A stretch of DNA of 64,000 nucleotides. It comes from Pinus tabuliformis. Its lineage: Eukaryota > Streptophyta > Pinopsida > Pinales > Pinaceae. Under the pieces are notes generated by a model, which had not been told where the DNA came from, did not search any database, and saw only the letters and a list, made by a program, of their open reading frames with translations. This document shows positions 11,631 through 23,600 of this stretch, piece by piece. Positions within the stretch are counted from its first letter, which is position 1, and each line of letters opens with the position of its first letter. A program made the translations under genes and the position numbers. Location: assembly GCA_031772625.1 (NCBI GenBank), contig CM062815.1:915026979-915090978 (forward strand), in the 5' to 3' direction.

Positions 11631-11838
11631 TTAGTAAATTATTAAATTAGTTAGAAAGGTTGATTGGACTAATTACTTGTGATTAGATATGACATTTGTT
11701 TTAGTAAATTATTAAATTAGTTAGAAAGGTTGATTGGACTAATTACTTGTGATTAGATATGACATTTGTTTAAGTATATTAAATTAGTTAGAAAGGTTGA
11801 TTGGACTAATTACTTGTGATTAGATATGACATTTGTTT
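11631..11838. repeat. near-identical tandem repeat, 70-bp unit, three copies
   Basis: Units span 11631-11700, 11701-11770 and 11771-11838. The first two are essentially identical; the third differs in its first bases and is slightly shorter. Each ends GATTAGATATGACATTTG. The high identity suggests a recent or homogenised expansion. There are no spacers between the units and no cas genes, so this is a simple tandem repeat. Confidence 0.95.
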
Positions 11839-13510
11839 AAAAAAATTAAAAATAAAATGAAATATATTTTTAACACATAATACATAATCTCTCGTCTAAA
11901 AATAACACCTAATCCCTGCATTGGTTGATGCCATTGAATATTGAGCGTGCAACCACCAAATCATTAATACAAATTACCCTAACACTATTGGATTTGCACT
12001 CACTATTCAGACTCCTATGTTTGACAATTTAAATGGCCTTGGAGAGTTTTCTCTCCACTCGCCTAATCCAAGGCCCTTAAATATCCTAAAACTTGTTGGT
12101 GTGTCTAACTTGACAATTATAAAAAGTTTTAGTATATTTTAATTAGCGCTTGTTTTTAAATGGGTTGTTCTTAAGTCAAGGGATAAGCGGAAATGAAACT
12201 GGTGGTGTTTTGACGTAAAAGAAATTAATAAAAACCAAACTATATACAAATGCACTCCTTTTGTTCTTCGATGAAAGAAATTTCTACTAGGTTCAGAGGA
12301 ACTTCAAAGAAAGCAACAAATTTTTCTTTTCTTTTCTTTTACTCAAGCTTCACACTCACAAAAATTAACAAAACTATGGATGCCCTAAAAGATGCACAAC
12401 TTATCCTAATGCAATAAGTACATGCTGATGCACAACTTAAGACTACTCCTAAATCAAGAAATGAAAGTAACTTGTTTATCAATTTTAATTTGCCACTTAA
12501 GATGTTTAGTAGAATATAAGTTGCTAATGCTCATTTTCGTCCAAACACTAAAAGCAAGTTTCAATACAAACAAAAATTCACTTTCACTTGCAAAAAGAAA
12601 CTAAATCAAAACAAAGTTCAAGAAAGCAAAACCAAGTTTTCAAGAAGTTTTCTTCAAAAGCAAAACAAAAATGACTTTTCAAAAGTGCTCTAAACAAGAC
12701 TGAAACTTTATGATCGAAGAATAGGCAACAAAATGCTTTGCAAGTTGACAAAACAAATGGGTGAGAACTCAACAAAAATGTGTTTCAAGATGCTCTTAAC
12801 AATAAAAAAGTAGCAACAAGAGCTTGGTAATAGAGACCAAAAGATTGAAAAGACAACTTTCAAGAAAGTGTGAATCAACAACTTTTGGAAAGTAAGAAAA
12901 GCAGATGGTCATAAAGGTGTAGTTTTGACATGCAAACAAAAAAGTCACGAAAACAAGATTTGACACAAAGATTGAGATCAATCTTTCTGCCCTGGAGGAC
13001 CAGAGCAGCCAAGATTCCCAGCAAGAAATCTTGTGCGCTTAAACAAAAAGATGACGCTTGCAAAAAAACAAGACCAACACTTTCTACAAGTGGAGAGAGT
13101 TTCAAATCATGTACTTGCTGTAAAAATAAAGACTGACACAGAAAAGTAACTATTAAGGACTGATTCAAACCAGCAGACAGATCTTCATAAACAAAAATAT
13201 TTGAAAAATCTTGAAAATTTTAGGGTATGCGCGACTGTGTTAGTACACAGCTGCGTGTATACGCTATTGAGCCTAAGGAAACATGTGTATACACAGGTTT
13301 ACTTAAGGAAACATGTGTATATACGCTTCTGTAAACTGGAAAAACAACGTATATAAAAGATTACAAGAAAAATCAAAAAACAGTCTGAAGAAACTGATCA
13401 AACTTACAATTCAAGTTCCTATAGGAACATACTACACAGTAACAGCAAGCAAATAGACAGTTGAGCCTTGATTGGCTTGAATAAACCCAAACTAGGAACA
13501 ACAATACTGT
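11839..13510. other. non-coding stretch, probably part internal region of element I
   Basis: No gag or pol motif is seen. From about 12400 to 13190 the plus strand is A-rich. Around 13212-13340 are several GTGTATACAC-like palindromic words and a 22-bp direct repeat (TAAGGAAACATGTGTATA). The right end abuts the primer-binding site at 13511, so at least the last part should be leader of a minus-strand LTR element. The left end of that element was not found. Confidence 0.45.
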
Positions 13511-13530
13511 TGTCCCCAGCGGAGTCGCCA
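13511..13530 (-). other. primer-binding site of element I
   Basis: On the minus strand the site reads TGGCGACTCCGCTGGGGACA, 4 bases from an LTR end (TTAACA). The same word lies just inside the 5' LTR of element G at 43857. It would pair with the 3' end of a cellular tRNA to prime minus-strand DNA synthesis. The tRNA was not identified. Confidence 0.75.
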
Positions 13531-13534
13531 ATTC

Positions 13535-14542
13535 TGTTAAGGGATAAATTCCCCTAGGGTCTTGGGTTGATACCCTAGCAGATCGGAGGTTATCTACACA
13601 GAGAAACACACATTCCACATAGCCATGATGCTAATATAAACAAACTAAACGAAGAGAGGTGCACCTGGGGGTCCTTCGTTTGGGAAGATCCAGCCAGGGT
13701 CCAAACCCTCTTGGAGTTCCTTTTGCTCCTTCAACCTGCAAAACAATCAATTCAAGAAAGCACAACAGTATATGGACCAAGCATCATAAAGAAATCATCT
13801 TCATAGCATATTGAAAGGTAGTTAGTTACACAATTAAAACAACCATTCATATGTGAATCATAACATTGATATCATAAACATGAAGAAGATTTATATCAGG
13901 AACAAGACAAGTGTTTCTTTTATTATAGATAACTAAAGTACAGAAAGGAATGATTTCACCTGAGTCTTCCTTTCACAGGCTCCAAGCAGAACCGTCCTCT
14001 AGATTCGTCCAGTCTCAAGCCTTCAACAAACTCCTTCCATGACTTACTCCATGATATCTCAAGTAGTAGAAAGACATCATAACACAAGGAAACAAGGGTT
14101 TCCTATAAATGGGGGAAGTGTTGGAAGCACAAGGATCTTCAGACCTGGTTAGGGATAATCTCAGTAGAATGATCTTCCTTTCTCTTCTCTCCTCCTTTAG
14201 GCCTTCCCATTGAAGCCTTTTTATACTTCTCCCAAAGTAGTTTTTTAGTTGGGAATTCATTGGGAACAGTTGGGCCATGGGCACTAATAGGTAATCAACA
14301 GGTAAAACCCATGATCTCCGCCTGAAATTAAGGAGATTTAATTTTTTTTAAGTGTTTTAAGACATATACGCAGGTTGGGTATACACAGACCCGCGTACAC
14401 ACGCATTTAGCTAAGGGCAGTGTCACGTATATGGAATAAAACACTGTTTTTTAAGTATTTGGACCAGGTCTGGAAGGAGGGGTTTCCCTAGGCCATGAGT
14501 GCAGCATCACAAATATCAAGAGTGAGATTTGGAGCTATAACA
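13535..14542 (-). repeat. LTR of gypsy-type element I
   Basis: The stretch starts TGTTAAGG directly beside the primer-binding site and could end CTATAACA at 14542, giving TGTTATAG...CTTAACA on the minus strand. A good TATA box (AGTATAAAAAGG on the minus strand) lies at about 14218-14229, roughly 320 bases after the proposed LTR start. The inner edge is well supported by the primer-binding site. The outer edge is not confirmed by a second LTR. Confidence 0.55.
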
Positions 14543-14897
14543 CTTTGTGAACCCATTGTCTCCCAAAATATTTCCCAAATTCATAGTATTTTCTTTGATG
14601 ACCATGAGCATGACAAAAAGCACACTTGAAATGGTTTCCTTTATATTCCATGTTCTGCAGAGGACAAAAGAGGGGCATGTTGAGGCTGTGAAACATAGAA
14701 AGTGAGTTTTTGCAGAGGCATTGTCTCCCTATACTTTTCCCAATTTCACAAACTTTTCTTTGATGACCATGGGCATGGAAACAAGCACACGTGAAATGGT
14801 TTCCTTCATATTTGAATATGAGATGCGATCCTAGAAGACAAAACCAGATAGAAACAATGTTGATCTTCTCTTCATGAGCATCTAAATGAATGGGCAT
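14543..14897 (-). pseudogene. duplicated zinc-knuckle fragment, LINE ORF1- or gag-like
   Basis: Two copies of a CCHC-like segment are encoded on the minus strand about 180 bases apart: KYEGNHFTCACFHAHGHQRK (about 14813-14754) and EYKGNHFKCAFCHAHGHQRK (about 14650-14590). The spacing C-x2-C-x4-H with a preceding G-x-x-F is typical of the zf-CCHC domain after DUF4283 in plant LINE ORF1. The DUF4283 part itself is not convincingly present. The segment could also be gag-derived. The duplication is imperfect. Confidence 0.4.
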
Positions 14898-16205
14898 TTT
14901 TTCATAAACAAGGCTTCAGAGCCCTATCTCCATTTTTTGTTTAGAATTTTTTTCAATATTCTCCTCCTAGGATGTGCTCAAACCCATCCAAATCTTCAAT
15001 AAAATAATACATATGGGAACATTGCCTAACAAACTCTATAACTTTTTCTCATTCCATTTCTGAAGTATTACCATGGAAATGTGTTCATTGGAAAAATTCC
15101 CTACCATTTCCATTTTATCTATTTTGTGTATATCATTAAGTTGAATTTCCTTGCCAACTAGCAAGCATGACTCCTTAGGATTCCATTTAATGCATTTTTG
15201 GTTATGATTCTATGAATCGTTGATACGTATGACAATGGGTTTTGGTAATTGCTAAGGGAACTTGTTGAAAGTGTTGTACCCACCAACATTTAAGGGGATC
15301 TCCCCAATAAGAAGTCCGAACTAGACCTTAGACTATTTGGAGTAGGATTCCCAGCAGTGGGTGGTAATGTAGTTCCTTGACCACAATAGTGGGCAGAGGT
15401 AAGTATGATAGATTTGGTCAGAAGCAAGTATGTAACCTTGCAGTGAATCAAGTGAGATGCATGGGGGTTCTAACACACGGAGGGGAGAAGGAAGTGTGCC
15501 CCTTATAAGAATGTAATAGTACGTAGCCTGAAAGGAACACACGAGCGGAATGACATCACAAGCTGGAAGCAGAATAGTCCACAAACCAAAGTGATGGGTT
15601 AATCCAACAACATGCCTTCAACAAGATTCATACAATTTCATACAAAATATTTCATAAGAAAATACTTAAGTTAAACAACATACATTGCTAAAGTAACCAG
15701 AATAGTCGAACTAAAATAACAACATATGCATGAAAGCATGTTGGCTCAGTTATTTTATTATAGTGAAAGTTCCATCCATACATACACCACTAAAAGCCAC
15801 TAGCCCCATTAGTGGAACATTATGGTCAACACTACCTAATCCTCCAAAGAAGTATACTCGCTCTACACTGTGGAGAAGCCAAGGCTTGTCAGAATACTCT
15901 CCAAGACTTATCTAAGCCTAATCTTAGCTGAAAGATTGGCTCCCAAAAGCTTGTTCTATGAGGTATGAGGTCCTATTTATAAAAAAAGGTGGGGTGACCC
16001 TTGACATTCCCCTTTGTGGCTCTTTGAATACCCTCGTGACTCTTCAACTTCTTTACAAATAACTCATTACATTACATAGTGATTGTTCACATTACATTAG
16101 TGAAACTTGGAATTTCACTTACAACATATTTACGAAGAATATACATTTTCCGCATGTACCCATGTGAGATAAAATAGGCTAGAGACAACCTAACAAGATA
16201 AAATT
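14898..16205. other. unassigned stretch, no gene seen
   Basis: I see no conserved protein motif on either strand and no clear LTR ends. A possible continuation of the LINE-like relic on the left cannot be demonstrated. The right edge is the first base of copia element A. Confidence 0.4.
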
Positions 16206-16789
16206 GTTAGAAAATTATATATTATAGAGCATAAAATATTTTGCAAAAATATAAACACATAAAACAAGAGAGACACAAATATACATGGTTCACCCAGTTT
16301 GGGCTACGTCCACAGGAAATAGCCAATCGTTCCTTTTATATTATCTAGCAAACTGAAAAGATACAACCTACAACAGACCTGCTATAATTCCCTCTTCACT
16401 CTCATACAATCTCCTCTCTCTTTCTCAATCAGAATACCGATCTACATAGATGCAATACAATTCCCTCATATATAGAGAGGGGTTGTCTTTTAGGCAAAAA
16501 CACCCTGAATTAAACATAATTTCTATCGTCAGATCTTCGCCTAATGAATGGCCTAGATTGACTACGAAATTACAAAATTTTACAAGGGAATTTTACATCT
16601 ATTTTTAGCTTTGAGGGCACTGCCCCCGATTCCCCACTGGAGGGGGGGCTCCTAAAGATCACTACCGGCCCCCCTGGACCCCCCCTTACAGTGCAAATAT
16701 TACGGGTGGCATTGCCACCACAGTACGAACTAGGGTCCAATGCGGTAATACCTCTGAATAAAGAAGATAATCAGGCTCTACACCCAACA
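16206..16789 (-). repeat. 3' LTR of copia element A
   Basis: TGTTAG...CCAACA termini (minus: TGTTGGGTG...CTAACA), 584 bp. It aligns with 29050-29590 over its whole length apart from a GC-rich insertion difference at about 16603-16690. TATA-like CTATATATGAGG on the minus strand near 16470. The sense strand carries G-runs (GGGGGGGTCCAGGGGGGCC) at about 16663-16690. Confidence 0.9.
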
Positions 16790-16799
16790 ATCTCCCACT

Positions 16800-17460
16800 T
16801 GGAGACTGATTATAGCAACTCCACCGCTACTTCATTTGCTGGACAATGACTCCACTTTGGACCTAGCTATTTCTCATCTTCTTCATCATACTTGAAGGCC
16901 AATTGAAACTGAGCATAATCTGAGTTTCTCCTTGGTTACAACTTGTGTTAACATATCTGCAGGATTTTGGCTAGTGTGTATCTTTTCCAGCTTAAACTGT
17001 CCATCTTCCAACACTGACCATATGAAATGGTACTTGAGCTGTATATTTTTAGTCTTGGAATAAAATGTAGAGTTCTTGTAAGATATATGGAACTCTGGTT
17101 GTCATGTATAACCTACCCAACTCCCGCTTCTTACCCAATTCATCCAGAAACCTTTGTAACCAAATCATTTCTTTACTAGCCTCTATAGTAGCAACATACT
17201 CTGCTTTCGTTGTTGAAAGTGCAACAACACTTTGCAGTTTTCAAATTCAACTGATATTTGCTCCACCTACAGTAAATACATACCCTATTGTGCTCCTCTT
17301 GTTATCTCTATCACCCACCATATTTGCATCAACATATCTCTATAGAGCAATGTTTGAACCACTAAAGCATAATGATTGATTTGTGGTACCTCTCAAATAC
17401 CTGAGAATCCACTTCACCGCTATCCAATGTTCTTTTCCTGGATTGTCAATGTACCTTCTT
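16800..17460 (-). pseudogene. copia RNase H domain, 3' part (element A)
   Basis: The minus strand encodes AVKWILRYL, YVDANMVGDRDNKRSTIGYVF and EAEYV-region remnants typical of the copia RNase H. A parallel, equally decayed copy is at 29898-30364. Stops are frequent. The reading is cut at 17460 by element C and resumes at 25647. Confidence 0.8.
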
Positions 17461-18495
17461 CAAAATTTTCTACACATCCACCTCTTAGACCATGCAGAAA
17501 TTTTCTCTACAAATCTCGCTCTGAGATTATGTAGAAAATCTAACTGTAGATTAGCCCGATAATGCAATATATCAAAGTAAAATACTACAATCTACTTCTA
17601 CTATCAATTTTCTTTGCGGAATCTTAAAGATCTAGCTGAATCAGAGCTGAACAATATAACCATAAGAAGAAGAATCATTGCAAATGAAACACAAAAAATA
17701 CTCAGGGGAAAGCCTCAGCTAAAAACCCCACTATCTGTATTATCATACAAGGTGGAAATACATAGGAATCATACAAAGCCTTAGCTCTCACAGCTAGCCA
17801 ACTCTTAGTACAATTCTCCTGGATGCTCATAGACAATCTAGGCTTCTCACACACCTTCTCCTCTACCCTCCAAATCTCCTATTTCCTTTCACAATTTCTC
17901 CTGGGTGATCCTCTTGTGACTAAGTGGAAGACTCTCAACCAAGTGGAACACTGATCCTCCAAAACTGCGCAATCCTCAAGGAACCTTCCCTTGATTGCAT
18001 GCTTTGGTTTCCTTTATAGGCAAACACATGCAACTGATAGTACACTATCCTTGACATTTAACTCAACTGGGTCTTTCTCAGAATAGACATGCATGAGTTT
18101 CTGATGAGAGAATCTTCAGTTAACTGAGTAGCACGAGTTGGATGCATGCATGCATCAACTGACTACTAACTCTCTATTAATTCCAAAAACAATTTGGAAC
18201 TAATTTAACTAGACTTAACTCAGTAAACTAAGTTAACTAATTACAACTCAAATATAACTCAACCATATCTCCTTAATTTAAGGGATAACTTCCTTAATTC
18301 AAGGGATAACTCTTGCATGACTTCAGAAAGACTTCTAACTTGAATTTCTCCAACTAATTAATTCAAACTGAATTAATTAATCTTTTCCAAGTTTCTATTA
18401 AGACTAAATTCGAAATTCACAATTTAATTCAAGGACAAAATAAATTGGAATATTCTGGATTCTATTTTTATCATTTATTGTTGCTATTTTCAACA
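17461..18495 (-). repeat. 3' LTR of copia element C
   Basis: It matches 20540-20631 plus 24702-25646 end to end. The outer end is eroded (CAAAATTTTC where the partner has TGTAGAATTTTC) and the inner end is TTTCAACA. A TATA box (CCTATAAAGG on the minus strand) lies at about 18010-18020. An internal direct pair (CTTAAT followed by TTAAGGGATAACT / TCAAGGGATAACT) lies near 18270-18312. Confidence 0.9.
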
Positions 18496-19099
18496 CTCCC
18501 TCTCAACAAGAAAGGAATTCAACTCAATCCCAATCATGAACCTTTGGAATGTTTTGCATGCAACACTTCTCTCTAGTGTTGTTTCTCTAGCAACTCTAGA
18601 AACAAAAAAATATCCAACTTGAATTAGAATGATGCCTCTGTCATCAAAGTCTCTGACTACTATTGCCTCTGTTAACTAAAAACTCTACGCTTCGATTGGC
18701 TCTGCCTTTTTGCACTGTTGTCAATCCTTCTCTGCGCTCTTTAGTATCTAACTACTCTAGCCTCTGTCACTTTGATCTCTGATTGCATCAATCCCACTGA
18801 TTCCTCCTGCTACTACGTACTTTGGGCTCCCGTAGCAAGGTACGATCCATGAGATAAAACCTCTCAATGGACCCTGCCCAATTTCAGCCTTCTTGCGACG
18901 ATCACTGCACATTGCCCCACCTCACACCTGGAGGTATGGCTGCATGTTATCCCTTTGCGCACCTGGCTCGAAATTTCCCCCTAGTGGAGGTCTCTGAATG
19001 AATGGATGCCTCCACTTGGTCTCCTCTCGGCTTCTCTAGTTGTGGCTGCTCCATAACTTCCTGAAGCTACTTCCCCAGTTGTGGTTCCTCCACAATTGT
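18496..19099. other. 3' internal remnant of element C, no domain recognised
   Basis: Between the protease fragment and the 3' LTR there is no integrase, RT or RNase H motif on either strand. This is where 3 kb or more of pol would normally lie, so it marks the deletion in element C. Confidence 0.6.
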
Positions 19100-19603
19100 C
19101 TAAGACTTCTTCTGGGACTGCATGTTGAGAGGTAATCTACTCTCCCTCTCAACCACCAAGTCTCTAACATTTTCCTTGCTCCTCAGGGCTTTGCATGCAT
19201 CTTGAACCTCAAGAGCATACAGGTTCTTAACCCATGCACCGGTCTGTTTCACCTGTCTCGTGGTGTTGTGTCTAAGGAAAACCTTTCCCTTACTAAAAAA
19301 CACACCATAGCCATGGTCTTCCAATACCGTGACTGATACCAAGTTCTTCTTTAGTCCAGGTACATACTTTACATCTGTGAAGGTGATAGGAGCTCCATGC
19401 TCCCTCTGAAAAGCAACTGTGCCTACTCCTGAAACACTATACCTTTCATTGTCACCCATCTCTACGTGCATCTCGAGGTCTTTCTCCTCCAAGGTACTGA
19501 ATAAACTTTTATCACTAGTCATGTGGAATGAGGCTCCACTGTCAAGATACCAACCACAACCCATCATCGATGATACCATGCATGCGATGAGGGTAAAGTC
19601 CAT
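19100..19603 (-). pseudogene. copia aspartic protease and GAG-pre-integrase start (element C)
   Basis: This 167-codon open frame begins a few residues before the protease active site WYLDSGASFHMT, so the catalytic D-S-G is intact. It continues through DVKYVPGLKKNLVSV and LYALEV, the usual protease to GAG-pre-integrase sequence of copia polyproteins. It then runs into unrelated sequence where integrase should begin. The ATG is an internal methionine; the true start is gag at 20422. The protein would process Gag-Pol. Confidence 0.85.
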
Positions 19604-19679
19604 TTCGAACTAAGAGGCTAATGCCTCACCTTCTGATCCTTCCAAGAATCCCTTATTGGACTTCTTCGATGGGAAATTA

Positions 19680-20422
19680 GTCGTGTAATGTCCCATCTCG
19701 TGACAATTAAATCATCTCACTTTAGACTTGTCGCCCTTCTTCCCTCCCTGAGAAGAACTCAATTCGGAATGGGACACCTTCCCCTTCACTTTCCTTGCCT
19801 TACTTGCTAAGGCCAAATTTTCTTCATCATCATCCTTGGATGAGGAACCATCTCTTCCTGATCTCCTCCTGCATGAGATCCGACCACAGTCATTCCCAAT
19901 CTGGAAGTTTCTCCTTTCCATTCATAGAGTCGTGGTAGCTATTCTAGCTCTTTGGAAGGCCAAGGAGAGCAACGCTCACCCTATCATCATTAGCAGAAGT
20001 TATTCCCACAATGCCAAGCTCATCTCTGCAGGTTGTGAGCTTGTTCAGATATGTGGAAATAGTATCACCCTTGTCCAGCTTGATTCTTCGAAGCTTATCA
20101 TTGAGCGGCAATTTCCTCTGGTCGCCACTATTTTGGTAGAGGTCCTTCAATGTATTCCACATTGAAAATGGAGTATTCTTCCCATGGGGACTCGAGACAA
20201 TATGGTCTCAAACTCCCTCAAGGATGATCCGTCTCGCGCTTGCCCACACTTCTTCCACTCATCCAATTCTTGTGCATTAGTTGAAGCTAGCTTTTGGATT
20301 TCTTGATCAATGAAATCCTTCAAACCATTATCTTCCAATATAGCCTCCATTCTATCTTTCCATGCTATGTAATTCGAGCTACCTTCCAAGGTATACTCGA
20401 GTCTCAAGCCATAGATTGCCAT
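19680..20422 (-). pseudogene. copia gag with disabled zinc knuckle (element C)
   Basis: The start is taken at MAIYGLRLEYTLEGSSNYIAW (20422), the usual N-terminus of this copia gag type. It is followed in a second frame by WNTLKDLYQ...LNDKLRRIKL...YLNKLTTCRDEL (20162-19944) and an acidic/basic linker (19921-19712). The knuckle FNCHEMGHY is preceded by a TGA where its first cysteine should be (about 19712), so the knuckle is broken. At least two frameshifts are present. The family is UBN2/Retrotran_gag. Confidence 0.85.
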
Positions 20423-20527
20423 TGGCTATCCTTGAAGTATGATATGAATTCAATTTTCACCTGCAACCCCGAACTTCAAACTTCGAATTCTCTTCTTTGT
20501 ATACTATTCACAGCTTTGATAATCATG

Positions 20528-20539
20528 GCTTTGATACCA
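20528..20539 (-). other. primer-binding site of element C
   Basis: The minus strand reads TGGTATCAAAGC directly after the LTR end (TTCTACA). It resembles the initiator-Met tRNA complement used by copia elements (TGGTATCAGAGC) with one change. Confidence 0.8.
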
Positions 20540-20631
20540 TGTAGAATTTTCTACACATCCACCTCTTAGACCATGTACAAATTTTCTCTACAAATATCGC
20601 TCTGAGATTATGTAGAAAATTTGATTGTATA

Positions 20632-23600
20632 TGTTAGGGCCTAAATCTACATCAGGTTGAGAAAGGCAGGTCTAGGGTAACATCAAACCACGCTTAACCT
20701 GGTAGTTAACCCTACTAGGTCGGGAGAGGGCTCTCTCCTTGTCAATCTCAGGAAAATATAGCAAATGAGGCTTGAGATGACTAATATAAAGACTAATTTT
20801 AGGCTAGGTATATGCTCAGAGGATTTTGATTGAGTTTTATGTTGGTTTGCTGGATCAAAGTGAAAGGTAGTTTTGGGTTCGGGGAATGGAGTTAGTCTTA
20901 CAAAGGTTTCTGTGGGGCGAGGTAGAAAAATGCTTTAGTACTTTGAAATAAGTGAAATGGAGAGTCTTAAGACTGGTGAGGAGTTGGAGAGGGCATGAAA
21001 GTTTCAGGGATCTCTTCAAACAGTAGAAAACATAAAAAACTAAATAAACCCTAGGTAGAGCACTGCAACATCAATGACTTCTACCTTTATCCTTCATTCA
21101 TTTAGTTCAGCTGAAAAGAGAGAGATAATGGCATACATAAACACATGTAAACTTGAACTACAAAAGAAGAAACAATACCAAATCAACTTTCCACAAGAAT
21201 CCCACAAAATGCTGCAAACCCTAGTCTACTCCTTTGCTAGACTACAGAGATAAATGTCCAATAATGCTCAAAGCATTTATAAGAGTCCAACCTTGAAAAA
21301 TGACTGAAAAAGTACTAGACATAGGCAATAAACAACTCATGCTAGGCTTTAGGGGTTGAATTCATGAGTTTAGGAGTTGTTCCAACAAGATATAAACTAA
21401 GAACTGAAAAGTAGGCAGTGGAACATCTTGCCTCTAAAATCTAGGGAATTGATTCATTCAGTTCAAAACTACTTTTTTATGATGTATCTACCTCCACGAG
21501 TGAAATTTTAGCATATTTACATCAAATTTCATCAAGTTACATCAAATTACATCATGAGTTTTACTATGAGAGAGAAAAGTCAAATTGAGAAGAAACTAGG
21601 CGAAAAATAGAGTTTTTGGGCAAAAAAGGTCAATTTTCCATCCTGTGCGCTGCACCTCTGTCCTTGTGCATAGTGCCTTTTTTCAGCTAATTTTAGAGGC
21701 CTTTCCGTGCACAAAATTTTCTCCAAGTGGGTTTGTTGGAAAGGTCTATCTATCTACTTTCTAGAACAAGTGGAATTTCTAAATTTGGAGTCCATTTGCC
21801 TCTCCAAAAATGAGTTCTCTCAACATTGCTTCCTGTGTGGCCAAAAAGGGGCATAAATGGCATTTTTGAGGTGTTTTTGACCCTTTTGGAAGCTCAAAAC
21901 TTGACAAAATTTCTTGGCCATTTGTGGGAATTCATATTTTTGCCTGAGGAATCCAAAAATGTTGAGTTTTCCTCCAAAGGAGGTCCCTAGAAAAAGCGCG
22001 CGCTAGGTGGCGCAATGCACCAGGCAGAAAAACCTGTGTTTTTCTCCAAAAATTCAAAATTGACAAAAAGTATCCCAAATTTCTTGAAATTTGGGTTGAG
22101 TGTCTTGCATCAAGTGATATGTTGGGCTAAGGAAGCCTTAGCCAAAATCTTGAGCTTGTCTTGCTCTTTCCTCTTCCTCAAAGCTTTCCTCAACTTGGCC
22201 TTCAAAGTCCTAATTCTCGCTTTGCAAACTTTGTTTCTTGCCAAATAGTGATAGGACATGTGCCTCAACATCTTTTTATCTTTGTTGGCTTTCTCCAACA
22301 TCTTTTCCAAGTGCATTTTTGCCCTCTCAAGCCAAGATTCACGATCAGCTTTAATTTATTGTTCAAGTGGTGTCAACTTGACTTTCCTCCTCTTGGCAGC
22401 TTGCCGATTTTCTTCTTATGTTTTGAAGCTCCATGATAGTTTTCTGATCCTCTAACTATTTGTTCCTCTGCTCAAGATAGTTGATTATCCACTTGGCTCT
22501 TTGCAAGTTGAGATACAAGTCATGAATGTCAGCTTGCTGTTCCTGAATGATCTCTTTGAGCTTTGAGCTTTGGGAGCCCAAATCAGTGTCATCATCCTGA
22601 ATGAGAATGAAATCTCTTTCTTGACCTTTTGAAGGCCTCTCATCATGTAATGGCTGCTTACCCTTGTCCTGTACTTGCTTTGCTGTTGAAGGAAACGAGA
22701 ACCCTTCCACCCCGGGTGGAGATAGTACTTGTTTTGCTACTGCAAACAATCTCCTTGTGCCCTTTTGGTAAGTGACAAACACTGGCACACTAGTGGTTTG
22801 AGTCTCATGCACTTCTTGCTGATGTGAAGGCTCTCCTACCTCATGAAAAACTGATGAGGGCACTTGAGGACCTGTAAAGACCTCATGTGAAATGAAATCC
22901 TCCCATGAGAAATTCAGTGAACTAAGCTGATGCAAAACCACAATCTTGATTAATGCAAAGTGATAGATGTTGTTATACTGTTGATGAGGAGGTTTCCTTT
23001 GCACCAATGTGGTCGTTTTCTCAATATTCCGACACATGAAATAGGGGAGATTCATCATCCTCACCCTAGTAAAATGCATCAATAATCGGATGTCGTAGGA
23101 ATACAGGCGAGAAAATATGCCTTCACAGCTGAAATATTTAATTATGAGCTTCATCAATGGAGCATATGTGTCTTGAAAATACCTGAAAGGGAAAACTCTG
23201 CTAATCTACCTCTGAAAACTAGCCTTGATATAAGGCTCATAATGCTCTCTGTCAACCAGCTGTCTTTTGTTCCACTGTTCACCCACATTCGGAATACATG
23301 TTGCTTCTGAGATAGGTTCACTTGGCCATTATGTAGATGAGTGACAAACAATCGGGCAAGCTCATAGCAAGAATGATGTCTAAAACAGGGGTCCGCACCT
23401 TTAACATAGAGATAGTGTGGTCAGGTGCGCTGAAGACATGACCATTAGTTGCGTGACCACAGGTAAGACAAAGAGAAAGTGCGGAACCAGAGTCTAACAA
23501 GCTCATAGCAAGTGCACCACGCCTTTTTGCAGACCAGTTTTGGAGGTCTTCCCAGTGTCCACATTGGACATGGGATAGCTTTTTGGAAAGCTTATCAAGT

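Noticed and set aside
11631-11838. CRISPR-like regular repeat
   Set aside because: Units are directly adjacent without spacers, and the context is a plant retroelement landscape.
17104-17379. Plus-strand ORF with near-identical copy at 29908-30207
   Set aside because: The similarity comes from the RNase H-coding minus strand of copia A and its tandem copy; the plus-strand frame is a shadow.
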